Below are positions 9,095 through 18,049 of a DNA stretch of 64,000 bases, piece after piece. The translations under genes and the position numbers were made by a program. Numbering within the stretch: position 1 is the stretch's first letter; the number at the start of each line of letters is the position of its first letter. The notes below the pieces were generated by a model, which worked only from the letters and a program-made list of their open reading frames with translations, ran no database searches and was not told the origin of the DNA. This stretch comes from an uncultured Ruminococcus sp. (GTDB lineage Bacteria > Bacillota > Clostridia > Oscillospirales > Ruminococcaceae). Where the stretch lies: assembly GCA_947169885.1 (NCBI GenBank), contig CAMVRM010000003.1, positions 1-64,000 on the forward strand, read 5' to 3'.

Positions 9095-9727
9095 TCAATT
9101 TTTTATTATCGGGTGTCTTATGACCGTTTTCAGCTTTTCGGGCGGTACTTTTCTTACATCGGACAGGTATATCTCGTGGTGGAAACGGCTGTCGGTAATA
9201 TCGAGCGAATAACCTTGTTCAGTCATGTATTCGTGCATATAGTCAACTGTCGCAGGCTCGTCATCATAACTCCCGATGTGCATACACTGCACACAAAGAC
9301 CCTCATCATAGGTCAGAAATCCTGCTTTGGAAAAGTCCATTTTCTTCTTTCGGGTCGCTTCCGCTACCGCACGATCAAAGTCAGCTTTCGTTACGAAATC
9401 GGGCAGACGTATAAGCGATACCCACTTGAAATTCTCCTTATGTGCATAGTCTACGCCCTGCACGCCGTCCTGCCGCCAGAAGCCCTCGAGCGGCGGCACT
9501 ACAAAGTCGAAGTATCCCTCGATCTGATGATTGCTTTTCTTGCTCATTTTGATAGTGTAGGCAATGCCGTACAGCAGTTCTATCGAATGCTTGTACTCGC
9601 CGCCCTCGATGTTCGGGTCGCCCTCGCCTTTGACTGCGATATAGTTCATTTTCGGGACGGTGACGATCGTCGGTCTTTTCGGCGGCATATAAAATTCCTT
9701 GTATTCTTTCTTGAAATCAAACGGCAT
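9095..9727 (-). CDS. GyrI-like small-molecule-binding domain protein
   Basis: 'MPFDFKKEYKEFYMPPKRPTIVTVPKMNYIAVKGEGDPN...' and 'QCMHIGSYDDEPATVDYMHEYMTEQGY' typical of GyrI-like proteins; ATG at 9727 chosen over the ORF-track start. Confidence 0.85.
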   Translation of the reverse strand: MPFDFKKEYKEFYMPPKRPTIVTVPKMNYIAVKGEGDPNIEGGEYKHSIELLYGIAYTIKMSKKSNHQIEGYFDFVVPPLEGFWRQDGVQGVDYAHKENFKWVSLIRLPDFVTKADFDRAVAEATRKKKMDFSKAGFLTYDEGLCVQCMHIGSYDDEPATVDYMHEYMTEQGYSLDITDSRFHHEIYLSDVRKVPPEKLKTVIRHPIIKN

Positions 9728-9728
9728 A

Positions 9729-10043
9729 TCATTTTCTCCTTTTCGGTTCGGACAACTCATTATACATATCATTGACAAGCTTCATGAGAAATCCCCTGTC
9801 GTCAACATTATCGACTAACAGCATTTTCTTTGCTCCCTCATACGGGATCTCATATTCGGCATTTGGCATAAGCTTTTGTGCGGCTCTGACAGGCTTTACA
9901 AGAAAACGGTCATCATATATCCCTCCAAAGACCCTGCCACGATGATAAAGGACATATTCACCCATCATTTTTCTGTATGTTATATCCTCGACAAGCGAAA
10001 GCTGTTCAAGTATGAATGAGAGATATTCTTTTGTCGATGCCAT
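9729..10043 (-). CDS. TfoX/Sxy N-terminal domain protein
   Basis: 'VEDITYRKMMGEYVLYHRGRVFGGIYDDRFLVKPV' TfoX-N signature; nearly abuts the GyrI-like gene. Confidence 0.88.
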   Translation of the reverse strand: MASTKEYLSFILEQLSLVEDITYRKMMGEYVLYHRGRVFGGIYDDRFLVKPVRAAQKLMPNAEYEIPYEGAKKMLLVDNVDDRGFLMKLVNDMYNELSEPKRRK

Positions 10044-10126
10044 ATTGTCACTTCCCGTCTGTTATAAAAGATATTTTTTCAGCGGTTCGGGCAAAGCGTT
10101 TTCGTAAAGCTCTGCCATTTCCTCTT

Positions 10127-10738
10127 TCAAATATCCTCATCGGGTCTCTGCCCGTCATGCGAAAGCCATTTACAATCGGTCATCTCCATGTCCGAAAAAC
10201 TTGCCCTGAACGAAGAATTTTCGGGACTGCAAGCGTATATGCCGAAGCTTATGCTGTCTTTTAGTGCGAACAGGTGGCAGATGCGCATCTGTTTGAAGTT
10301 CACGCCGTCAAGGGAATTTTCGATACACAGATCGTCCTCACGGCGGCTCAGTCTGAACCAAATTTGCTTTATGTCTGCGGAAATGTCTACCGAAGCCCAG
10401 TCGGAATAGCCGTTGTTCGTGACAACGCTCCCTAAGCGCTGAATGCTCTTGTTCTCGTATTCGACAGATGCTTTCACCCAGTTGCCGCTGTCAAGATAGA
10501 CTATTATACCGCTCTGGTCGAAACGAACTTTTGAGTCAAACTTTGTCCTGATAACAAACGAGAAGAACTTTTCGTCAGATGTCATCTGCAAAAGCGGCGC
10601 ATTATCGTTCCTGAAATGATAGTAAGTTCTCTGCCACAGGTCGGTGAACGGTTCTGTGACTATCTCAACAGAGCTTTCTGTCATGGTGAATTTTTTCGGC
10701 GTTCTTGTCCATTTCATTATTTTCGGGTTTATTTTCAT
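10127..10738 (-). CDS. DUF1349 domain-containing protein
   Basis: 'WTRTPKKFTMTESSVEIVTEPFTDLWQRTYYHFRNDNAPLLQ' resembles DUF1349 family proteins. Confidence 0.8.
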   Translation of the reverse strand: MKINPKIMKWTRTPKKFTMTESSVEIVTEPFTDLWQRTYYHFRNDNAPLLQMTSDEKFFSFVIRTKFDSKVRFDQSGIIVYLDSGNWVKASVEYENKSIQRLGSVVTNNGYSDWASVDISADIKQIWFRLSRREDDLCIENSLDGVNFKQMRICHLFALKDSISFGIYACSPENSSFRASFSDMEMTDCKWLSHDGQRPDEDI

Positions 10739-10769
10739 AATAAATCCTCCTGTTTTTGTTTCACAGATA

Positions 10770-10798
10770 TTGACAATCTGTTCATTATCATGTATAAT
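10770..10798 (+). promoter_or_regulatory. Promoter TTGACA-N17-TATAAT
   Basis: TTGACA 10770-10775, TATAAT 10793-10798. Confidence 0.78.
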
Positions 10799-10877
10799 TA
10801 TAACATAAGTTTACGCAAAGTGCAAGCATTATTTATAATAAATGCGGCATTTTGCAAATAATCAGGAGGTAATCACA

Positions 10878-11447
10878 ATGAGAAAGAACTTAGGAGCACA
10901 GCCTGCACTTTTCCCCATGCCTGTCGTTATCGTTGCGGCTTACGGCGCTGACGGCAGTATATGCGCAATGAACGCTGCCTGGGCACAGATATGCGATTCG
11001 GACAAGATCGCACTGTTCATAGATGCAGACCACAAGACCACTAAGAACATCATGGAGACAAAGGCTTTCACGGTCAGCATCGCAGACGTTGCAAACATGG
11101 AGACTGCCGACTTCTTCGGTATCGCAACAGGCAACAAAATGCCCGATAAATTCGAGCGTTCGGGCTGTCACGCTGTTAAAAGCGAGTTTGTTGATGCGCC
11201 GATAATCACCGAGTATCCCGTGACTATCGAGTGCGAGCTTGCTGAGGAGATAAACACCCCGAATATGCACGCTATCGTTGGAAAGATCGTGAATGTCAGC
11301 GCTGATGAAACAGTTGTCGGCGACAAGGACAAGATTCTTCCCGAAAAGGTCAATGCTCTTATTTTTGACCAGTACAGAAGCGGATATTTCTCTGTCGGTG
11401 AAAAAGTCGGTCAGGCTTGGAACGCAGGCGCAGGGCTGATGAAATAA
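10878..11447 (+). CDS. Flavin reductase family protein (FMN-binding split barrel)
   Basis: 'FPMPVVIVAAYGADGSICAMNAAWAQICDSDKIALFI'; SD aggaggt before ATG at 10878. Confidence 0.9.
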   Translation: MRKNLGAQPALFPMPVVIVAAYGADGSICAMNAAWAQICDSDKIALFIDADHKTTKNIMETKAFTVSIADVANMETADFFGIATGNKMPDKFERSGCHAVKSEFVDAPIITEYPVTIECELAEEINTPNMHAIVGKIVNVSADETVVGDKDKILPEKVNALIFDQYRSGYFSVGEKVGQAWNAGAGLMK

Positions 11448-11456
11448 TTATTTTAG

Positions 11457-11502
11457 GGCGCATCTGTTCGCTGTAATACGGCTGGAACGGTGCGCCTTTT
11501 GA
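11457..11502 (+). terminator. Terminator-like hairpin after the flavin reductase gene
   Basis: GGCGCA...GTTC / GAAC...TGCGCC, then TTTT. Confidence 0.65.
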
Positions 11503-11566
11503 TGTTTTTATTGTCAGACTTTCCTGCCCTTTTTTCAAAAAAATTTTTAATTGTCCCGAAAATGGA

Positions 11567-11595
11567 TTGATTAGGACTGTACAATGTGGTATAAT
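11567..11595 (+). promoter_or_regulatory. Promoter TTGATT-N17-TATAAT for the MoxR cassette
   Basis: TTGATT 11567-11572, TATAAT 11590-11595, about 60 nt before the moxR ATG. Confidence 0.72.
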
Positions 11596-11655
11596 CATAT
11601 CAACGTTTTGAAAGCTTTCCGGCTTACTACATTTTTATTTAAGGAGCGAAACATC

Positions 11656-12756
11656 ATGGAAGGATACATCAAACCGCCAGTTGAGATAAGATACGCAGAC
11701 GAACTTAAAGTGCTTGCGGAAAACGACAAAGGCAGACGACCCGAGAACTGGAAACTCTCACCTGCTGCCGTAAGAACGTTCATCATCGGCGGAACTGTCG
11801 AGACACCCGAAGGCGAAGTGAAGATAAGCCGCAAATTCTACGGCAACGATGCGCTTGTTGAACGAGCTGTCATAACTCTTGCAGGAAGCCGTGGACTTAT
11901 GCTCGTGGGCGAACCTGGAACTGCAAAGACTATGCTTTCCGAGCTGCTCTCCGCTGCCTGCTGCGGCTGTTCGACCAACACCGTTCAGGGAACGGCAGGC
12001 ACGACTGAGGACATGATAAAATACAGCTGGAACTATGCTCTGCTGCTTTCAAAAGGTCCATGCCGTGAAGCACTTGTCCCCTCTCCCCTGCTCATCGGCA
12101 TGGAAAAAGGCATCTTTGCACGCTTTGAGGAAATAACCCGTACACCTGCTGAGATACAGGACAGCCTTATCTCGGTCATGAGCGACCAAATACTTAATAT
12201 CCCCGAACTTGGTGATGAAGGTCTTGTACTCGCACGCCCGGGATTCAACATAATCGGCACTGCGAACACCCGTGACAAAGGCGTAAACGAAATGTCGGGA
12301 GCGCTCAAACGCCGTTTCAATTTCGAGACGGTAAAGCCTGTCGGTGACGTTCGGCTTGAAAAGAAGATAATCATTCAGGAAGCCGAGAATATGGCGGCAG
12401 CGGGTCACATTGATATGCCTGTTGATGCCGACATCGCTGAACTGCTCGCTGTTACATATCACGAACTGCGTGAGGGGCGCACCGCAGAGGGCACGGCTGT
12501 TGAGAAGCCGAACGCTGTCATGAGTACTGCTGAGGCTGTCTCGGTCTACTTCCAGACGCTTAGTCACGCATGGTACTACGGCGGCGGCAGGATCGAGCCT
12601 GCTGTCCTGACACAGAGCCTTGTGGGTGCTGTCTGCAAGGAAAACAAGGACGACTTAGGAAAGCTGAGAGCCTATTTCAATACCGTTTCTAAAGAAGAAA
12701 GCAAGGCTGGTGGATTATGGAAAGAATACCTGAATTCCTCGAAGCTGCTGAACTGA
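11656..12756 (+). CDS. MoxR-like AAA+ ATPase (YehL-like)
   Basis: Walker A 'LMLVGEPGTAKTMLSELL'; Walker B-like 'GIFARFEEITRTPAEIQDSLISVMSD'; 'GTANTRDKGVNEMSGALKRRFNFE'; SD aaggag before ATG 11656. Confidence 0.9.
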   Translation: MEGYIKPPVEIRYADELKVLAENDKGRRPENWKLSPAAVRTFIIGGTVETPEGEVKISRKFYGNDALVERAVITLAGSRGLMLVGEPGTAKTMLSELLSAACCGCSTNTVQGTAGTTEDMIKYSWNYALLLSKGPCREALVPSPLLIGMEKGIFARFEEITRTPAEIQDSLISVMSDQILNIPELGDEGLVLARPGFNIIGTANTRDKGVNEMSGALKRRFNFETVKPVGDVRLEKKIIIQEAENMAAAGHIDMPVDADIAELLAVTYHELREGRTAEGTAVEKPNAVMSTAEAVSVYFQTLSHAWYYGGGRIEPAVLTQSLVGAVCKENKDDLGKLRAYFNTVSKEESKAGGLWKEYLNSSKLLN

Positions 12757-15104
12757 GCGAGCTGAACGAAAACACAAGACTGCTGTTCTTCCCGATAAGG
12801 CATCACAGCCCCGTCTGCTCCTATCAGCTTAAAAAGACAGCTGAACGGTTCTCTCCTGACATAATACTTATCGAAGGTCCTTCCGATGCGAATGAACTTA
12901 TCCCTGTGCTGACTGCCGAGGACACTGTTCTTCCTGCGGCGATATACTATTTTTACAAGGACAAGAAAAAGCTTGTCAGCGAAGATGCGGAAGACCACAG
13001 GTGTTACTATCCGTTTGTTAATTCTTCGCCCGAATTAAATGCACTGAAACTTGCAAAGGAACTGGGAATAAAAGCGAGATTCATCGACCTGCCCTATTGT
13101 GAGATACTCATAAACACCGCCGAAACAAAGGGACTGCGCAAAAGCGGCAAGCAGAATTACGCCGATGATTCACGGCTGACGAGCGGCGAACTCTACCGTG
13201 CGCTGTGCGAAAAAACGGGTATTCGGACATTTGAAGAATTCTGGGAGAAACACTTTGAGATCTCCGGTCTGACACTTTCTCCGCAGGAATTTCTGAACGT
13301 CATGCACACCTACTGCCTTATGATACGCAACAGCACGTCAGACGATGAGATAAAGCTTGATGGCACGGCTGCAAGAGAACAGTTCATGGCGGAGCAGATA
13401 CTTTCGGCGATGAAAGAACACAGCAAGGTCATGGTCGTGACGGGCGGTTTCCACAGTGCAGGGCTGTTTCGGCTGGTAAAAACGGGGAACGTCAAGCCGT
13501 TCAGGCTGCACAAGATAGCCGATGACTGCAAGGGCTGTTATCCTGCCGCCTATTCCTACGAAGCTGCCGATGCACTAAGGGGTTATGCTTCGGGAATGCC
13601 TTATCCATACTTTTATGATATGATATTCGAGCGTATCTCTGCACGGCATGACCCGTCAGGCGCTTATGATGAAGTGACACTTGATCTGCTGGTCAGAACG
13701 GCTAAGGAATCGTCAAAGCAAGATCTGCCTGTTGCTATCTCTGATGTGACAGCGGCGCAGACGATGATGAGCGGACTTGCGGCGCTGAGGAATATCCGTG
13801 AAAGCGGCATCTACGAACTGACTGACGGCGTGACAAGTTCTTTTATCAAGGGCGAAAAAACTATCGCATCTTCACTTCCGCTCGACATTCTCGCAAGGCT
13901 TGCAAGGGGTGACAGTATCGGGCATATCGGCGACAAGACACACACTCCGCCGCTCATTTCGGACTTTGAACATATGTGCGAAGTGCTGCGGCTGAAACAT
14001 CTGTCCTCTATGCGGCAGAACGCCGAGTGCGCACTTTTTACGTCAGCGAAAGGCTTGCCGCTGAGCAGGTTTTTCCACATGATGAGTTATCTTGGAACAG
14101 GCTTCTGCACGCTAGTTAAGGGCGCTGATCTTCGCACAGGCAGGGACAGGAACAGAGTTCGTGAGGAATGGGTCTATCAGCGCACTCCACAGGTAGATGC
14201 AGTGCTTATCGACCACATAGCTGACGGCTTTACGGTCGAGGAAGCGTGCAGAACGCTTGCAATGCGCTCGCTCAGAAACGAACGCCGCTGCGAACGTGCA
14301 GCAGGAACAGCAGTCGACTGTTTCATGATGAACATACCTATCGAGGGCGGCATGGAAAGGCTTGCGGACATAACCTCGTCTGACGGTGACTTCTTCTCGG
14401 TGGGTATGGGAATGCAGCAGTTCGAGACGCTTTATCGGCTGAGAAAGCTTTACAAATACGAGGATGAGAGCAGTTTCAAGCTGATAGAACTTTGCTGGTC
14501 TAAGCTTATCGCAGCTTTGCCGACAATGGCTGACGTTCCCAATGAACAAGCCGACAAATGTATCACGATAATGAAGCGCATGGGCGAACTTTCGGACACG
14601 ATTCTTCCCGACAGAAAAGAGGGTCTTATCTCGGCGCTCAAACTGCTTATCAAAGAGGAGAACAAACAGCCTGCCGTTTACGGAGCGGCGCTTGGGCTTC
14701 TCAGCCGTTTTGACATAAGCTATGAAAAGACTGCCGAGCTTGCAATGAAAGGCTATCTTGCAGGTTCTCTGAATATCAAGAAGCAGGGAGCGGATTTTCT
14801 CAAAGGGCTGTTTTCATCGGCAAGGGACATCGTTTTTGCGGAAAATGACTTTCTGCGAATGGCTGACGAACTTATCACGGGCATGGACAAAGAGGATTTT
14901 CTTGAAGTGCTTCCTCAGCTGAGACTTGCTTTCGGTTATTTCACTCCGCAGGAGATACGGCGCACGGCTGCGGCTGTCGCTTCGATATACGGCGAAAGCG
15001 GCCACGAAGTTCTTTACGGCACAAAGATAGACGAAGCAGTGTTTGAGCTTGGAAGAAAGCTTGACAGCGAGATATTGCAGATACTTGAAGGAGGGAAAGG
15101 CTGA
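12717..15104 (+). CDS. DUF5682 family protein (YehM-like)
   Basis: 'LLFFPIRHHSPVCSYQLKKTAERFSPDIILIEGPSDANELIPVLTAEDTVLPAAIYYFY' typical of DUF5682; overlaps the end of the MoxR gene. Confidence 0.85.
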   Translation: MERIPEFLEAAELSELNENTRLLFFPIRHHSPVCSYQLKKTAERFSPDIILIEGPSDANELIPVLTAEDTVLPAAIYYFYKDKKKLVSEDAEDHRCYYPFVNSSPELNALKLAKELGIKARFIDLPYCEILINTAETKGLRKSGKQNYADDSRLTSGELYRALCEKTGIRTFEEFWEKHFEISGLTLSPQEFLNVMHTYCLMIRNSTSDDEIKLDGTAAREQFMAEQILSAMKEHSKVMVVTGGFHSAGLFRLVKTGNVKPFRLHKIADDCKGCYPAAYSYEAADALRGYASGMPYPYFYDMIFERISARHDPSGAYDEVTLDLLVRTAKESSKQDLPVAISDVTAAQTMMSGLAALRNIRESGIYELTDGVTSSFIKGEKTIASSLPLDILARLARGDSIGHIGDKTHTPPLISDFEHMCEVLRLKHLSSMRQNAECALFTSAKGLPLSRFFHMMSYLGTGFCTLVKGADLRTGRDRNRVREEWVYQRTPQVDAVLIDHIADGFTVEEACRTLAMRSLRNERRCERAAGTAVDCFMMNIPIEGGMERLADITSSDGDFFSVGMGMQQFETLYRLRKLYKYEDESSFKLIELCWSKLIAALPTMADVPNEQADKCITIMKRMGELSDTILPDRKEGLISALKLLIKEENKQPAVYGAALGLLSRFDISYEKTAELAMKGYLAGSLNIKKQGADFLKGLFSSARDIVFAENDFLRMADELITGMDKEDFLEVLPQLRLAFGYFTPQEIRRTAAAVASIYGESGHEVLYGTKIDEAVFELGRKLDSEILQILEGGKG

Positions 15105-15105
15105 A

Positions 15106-16260
15106 ATGGATATTCATGAAACGCCGCTCGAAAGCACTCTTTCGGTGAACAGGTGGCGGCTGGTTCTTGGAAGTGATTCCGAGAGCAGTCTTTCCTTTCA
15201 GGGCAGTGAGAGGGATCTGAAAAGCTTTGCGGATATGGAGAAACTTCTTGACTATCTCTATGCAAATGCACAGGGCGATGACGTGAGAAAAGACGGCGAA
15301 CGAGGTGCAGGGAGCGGAGCATCACAGCTGACGGCTGCAAAGTGGATAACAAAAGTCCGTGAGCTTTTCCCGAAGCAGACTGCCGAAGTGCTTGAACGCC
15401 ATGCACTGGAAGAATTTGGTATGACAGAACTTCTCACCGACAAAAAAGTTCTTGAAAGCATGGAGCCTGATATGCAGCTGCTCAAAAGTGTGTTGCAGCT
15501 GAAACATCTTATGAAAGGCGAGGTGCTTGAAACTGCGAAAAGGATAGCACAGCAGGTAGCCGATAAGCTGCGTGAAAAGCTGGAAAATAATGTTCGGCAA
15601 AGTCTTACGGGCAGGCTGGATCGTTCGCAGTCAAGCCCCGTTCACTCTGCAAGAAATCTTGACATAAAAAAGACCGTCCGCAGAAATCTAAAAAATTACG
15701 ACTGCGAACGTGAACAGCTTATCTTAAAGGACATTTATTTCAGCAGCCGTGTCAGGAAATACAACACTAAAACGGTCATCATTGCTATCGATGAGAGCGG
15801 TTCGATGCTGGATTCGGTGATATACAGCGCAGTTATGGCGCAGATAATCTCAAAGCTGCCGTTTGCGGAGGTCAAGCTTGTGATATTCGATACGGCGGTA
15901 GTTGACCTGACGAACGAAGCGGAAGACCCCGCACAGGTCATTATGAGCGTTCAGCTGGGCGGCGGAACTGACATCGGAAAAGCACTTGCTTACTGCGAAA
16001 AACTTATCGCAACGCCAAAGGACACAGTTGTGCTGTGCGTTACCGATCTTTACGAGGGCGGCAGCGAGAGCTTTCTGCTCAACATTTCTAAGAGTATCAT
16101 ACAGACGGGCGCAAAGCTTGATTTTCTGACGGCGCTCGATGAAACTGCCAACCCTGTTTATGACAAGATACTCGGACAAAAGCTTGCTGATCTTGGGGCG
16201 TTTGTCGGAGCGGTCACGCCCGATATGCTTGGAGATCATGTCGGCAGAATGTTTGGCTGA
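15106..16260 (+). CDS. VWA (CoxE-like) domain protein (YehP-like)
   Basis: MIDAS 'IAIDESGSMLDS' and 'GGGTDIGKAL'; start near 15106 after SD gaggga. Confidence 0.9.
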   Translation: MDIHETPLESTLSVNRWRLVLGSDSESSLSFQGSERDLKSFADMEKLLDYLYANAQGDDVRKDGERGAGSGASQLTAAKWITKVRELFPKQTAEVLERHALEEFGMTELLTDKKVLESMEPDMQLLKSVLQLKHLMKGEVLETAKRIAQQVADKLREKLENNVRQSLTGRLDRSQSSPVHSARNLDIKKTVRRNLKNYDCEREQLILKDIYFSSRVRKYNTKTVIIAIDESGSMLDSVIYSAVMAQIISKLPFAEVKLVIFDTAVVDLTNEAEDPAQVIMSVQLGGGTDIGKALAYCEKLIATPKDTVVLCVTDLYEGGSESFLLNISKSIIQTGAKLDFLTALDETANPVYDKILGQKLADLGAFVGAVTPDMLGDHVGRMFG

Positions 16261-16272
16261 GGAGAATAAACT

Positions 16273-18048
16273 ATGTTAGAGAACAAGGAGTTGTTGGCAG
16301 CCGCCGCTGCTGCCGATGAAGCATCGCTGACTGCACTTGCGAACAAGGGCATATACAAACGAGCGGTCAAGGATATTGAGGGCGAAACTCCCGATTTTAT
16401 TGAAGTCGGAGGTCAGGCGGTCGTGACGATAGGCGGCGCTCAATGCTCGATCACACTTCCCTTTGAGAACAGCCGCTGCACCTGTCCGTCAAGAACAGTT
16501 TGCAGGCACATAATTGCAGCTATACTTCTGTTAAAAGCGCAGGCATCAGAACTTCCTGCCGAAGAATTGCCAACGCAGGAAAAACCGCCTGAACCGACTG
16601 TACAGGAAGTCAAAACGCTTTCTGAACCCGAGACTCCCGAACCTGCCGACAAGCCCAAAAAGCTTTCAGCGGCGGCTGAGGCGGAGATCAGAGAGTGTGC
16701 GCAGATGTGTTCGGAACTTATCGAGGGCGTGCTGATACACGGGCTTGCAAGGGTCACACAGTCGGCTTCGGAGGACATGGAACTTGCGGCTGTGCGCTGT
16801 CACGGTGCAAAAATGGCAGAAGCTGAACGGCTGATGCGTGAACTTGCAAAGGGGCTTTCCGACTGCGCTTCAAGGCGTGCATCGTTCGACAGCAGAGTGT
16901 TCACAAAGCGGCTCATCGAGTGCAGTGAATACATCGGCAGGCTTATGACAGGCGAACTGAACGAAGAAATACTCGGCAGTTTCCGCAAAAAATATGACGA
17001 ACATTTCAGCAGGCTTGAAATTTTGCCGATAGGTCATCGTGAGGTGTTCGGCAGTTCTTACAGCGGTTCGGTCTATTACTTCCTGAACACCGACAGCAAG
17101 GCGAAACGCAGATTTCTGACATACTCAGACGTTCGCCCGAATTTCTACGGTAAGAACTACAAAAGAATGCCCTCGGCTGATGTGTGGGGCACGATGATGC
17201 CTATGAGCAGTCACATGAAAAAACACATGGTACTCTTAAACGCAAAAGCCACTGACGGCAGGCTTTCAGGCTCGAACGAAACGCAGATAATATCCGAACA
17301 TCGGGTGAATCTCAACTGCCCCGAGGTGCGGAAAATGGTATGCTGTGACTTTCGGGAAGCTGCGGCGGCGATGAGTGAGCGTGACCCCGAGTGCGAAGCT
17401 GATACGCTGTTTTTCGTACACCCCGAACGGCTGAAAAACTATCGCTTTGATAAAGTTACGCAAAAGCTCGTAATGGAACTCGAAGACAGCTGCGGAAACA
17501 CTGTATGCGCCGAGGTAAAATACAAGGCTGAGACTAAAGATCTGGTCGAACTGCTCGAAAAGATCTGCGAACGGATGCAGAAAAATGACGGGCTGTTTTA
17601 CACGCTGCTCGTTTCAGCTTACGTAAGTGAGGGAGAACTTAGGTTCTATCCCGTTGAGGTGTACGATTTTCCGGACGGTATCGAGATGCACAGTTATGAA
17701 CTTCCTGAAAAGTACAAAAATATGTACAGATATTCAAGGAGCATAAACAAGATAGTACAAGTCATATCGGCAGTGGACAGGCGGCTTGAAACTATCATGC
17801 TGTCGGGCTTGCAGTCGGCTGGCGGCGACTGCACAAAACTGATAAAGCACTGCCGTGACTGCGGCATGGAGGGGCTTGCACAGCTGACGGAAGCGGCGCT
17901 CAAAGCTGCTGAGAATTATCGCCACTCGACCGATTCAAACGCCGCTGATGTACTTGAAAAAATGAGAAAGCTGATGCAGTATCTTTCTGTGGCTGAAAAG
18001 AAAGCAGGAACTGTATCGGCACTTTGCAGAATGAAAGGAGAAAATTAA
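16273..18048 (+). CDS. SWIM zinc-finger domain protein (YehQ-like)
   Basis: SWIM motif 'CTCPSRTVCRHIIAAILLL' (CxC-x5-CxH). Confidence 0.9.
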   Translation: MLENKELLAAAAAADEASLTALANKGIYKRAVKDIEGETPDFIEVGGQAVVTIGGAQCSITLPFENSRCTCPSRTVCRHIIAAILLLKAQASELPAEELPTQEKPPEPTVQEVKTLSEPETPEPADKPKKLSAAAEAEIRECAQMCSELIEGVLIHGLARVTQSASEDMELAAVRCHGAKMAEAERLMRELAKGLSDCASRRASFDSRVFTKRLIECSEYIGRLMTGELNEEILGSFRKKYDEHFSRLEILPIGHREVFGSSYSGSVYYFLNTDSKAKRRFLTYSDVRPNFYGKNYKRMPSADVWGTMMPMSSHMKKHMVLLNAKATDGRLSGSNETQIISEHRVNLNCPEVRKMVCCDFREAAAAMSERDPECEADTLFFVHPERLKNYRFDKVTQKLVMELEDSCGNTVCAEVKYKAETKDLVELLEKICERMQKNDGLFYTLLVSAYVSEGELRFYPVEVYDFPDGIEMHSYELPEKYKNMYRYSRSINKIVQVISAVDRRLETIMLSGLQSAGGDCTKLIKHCRDCGMEGLAQLTEAALKAAENYRHSTDSNAADVLEKMRKLMQYLSVAEKKAGTVSALCRMKGEN

Positions 18049-18049
18049 A

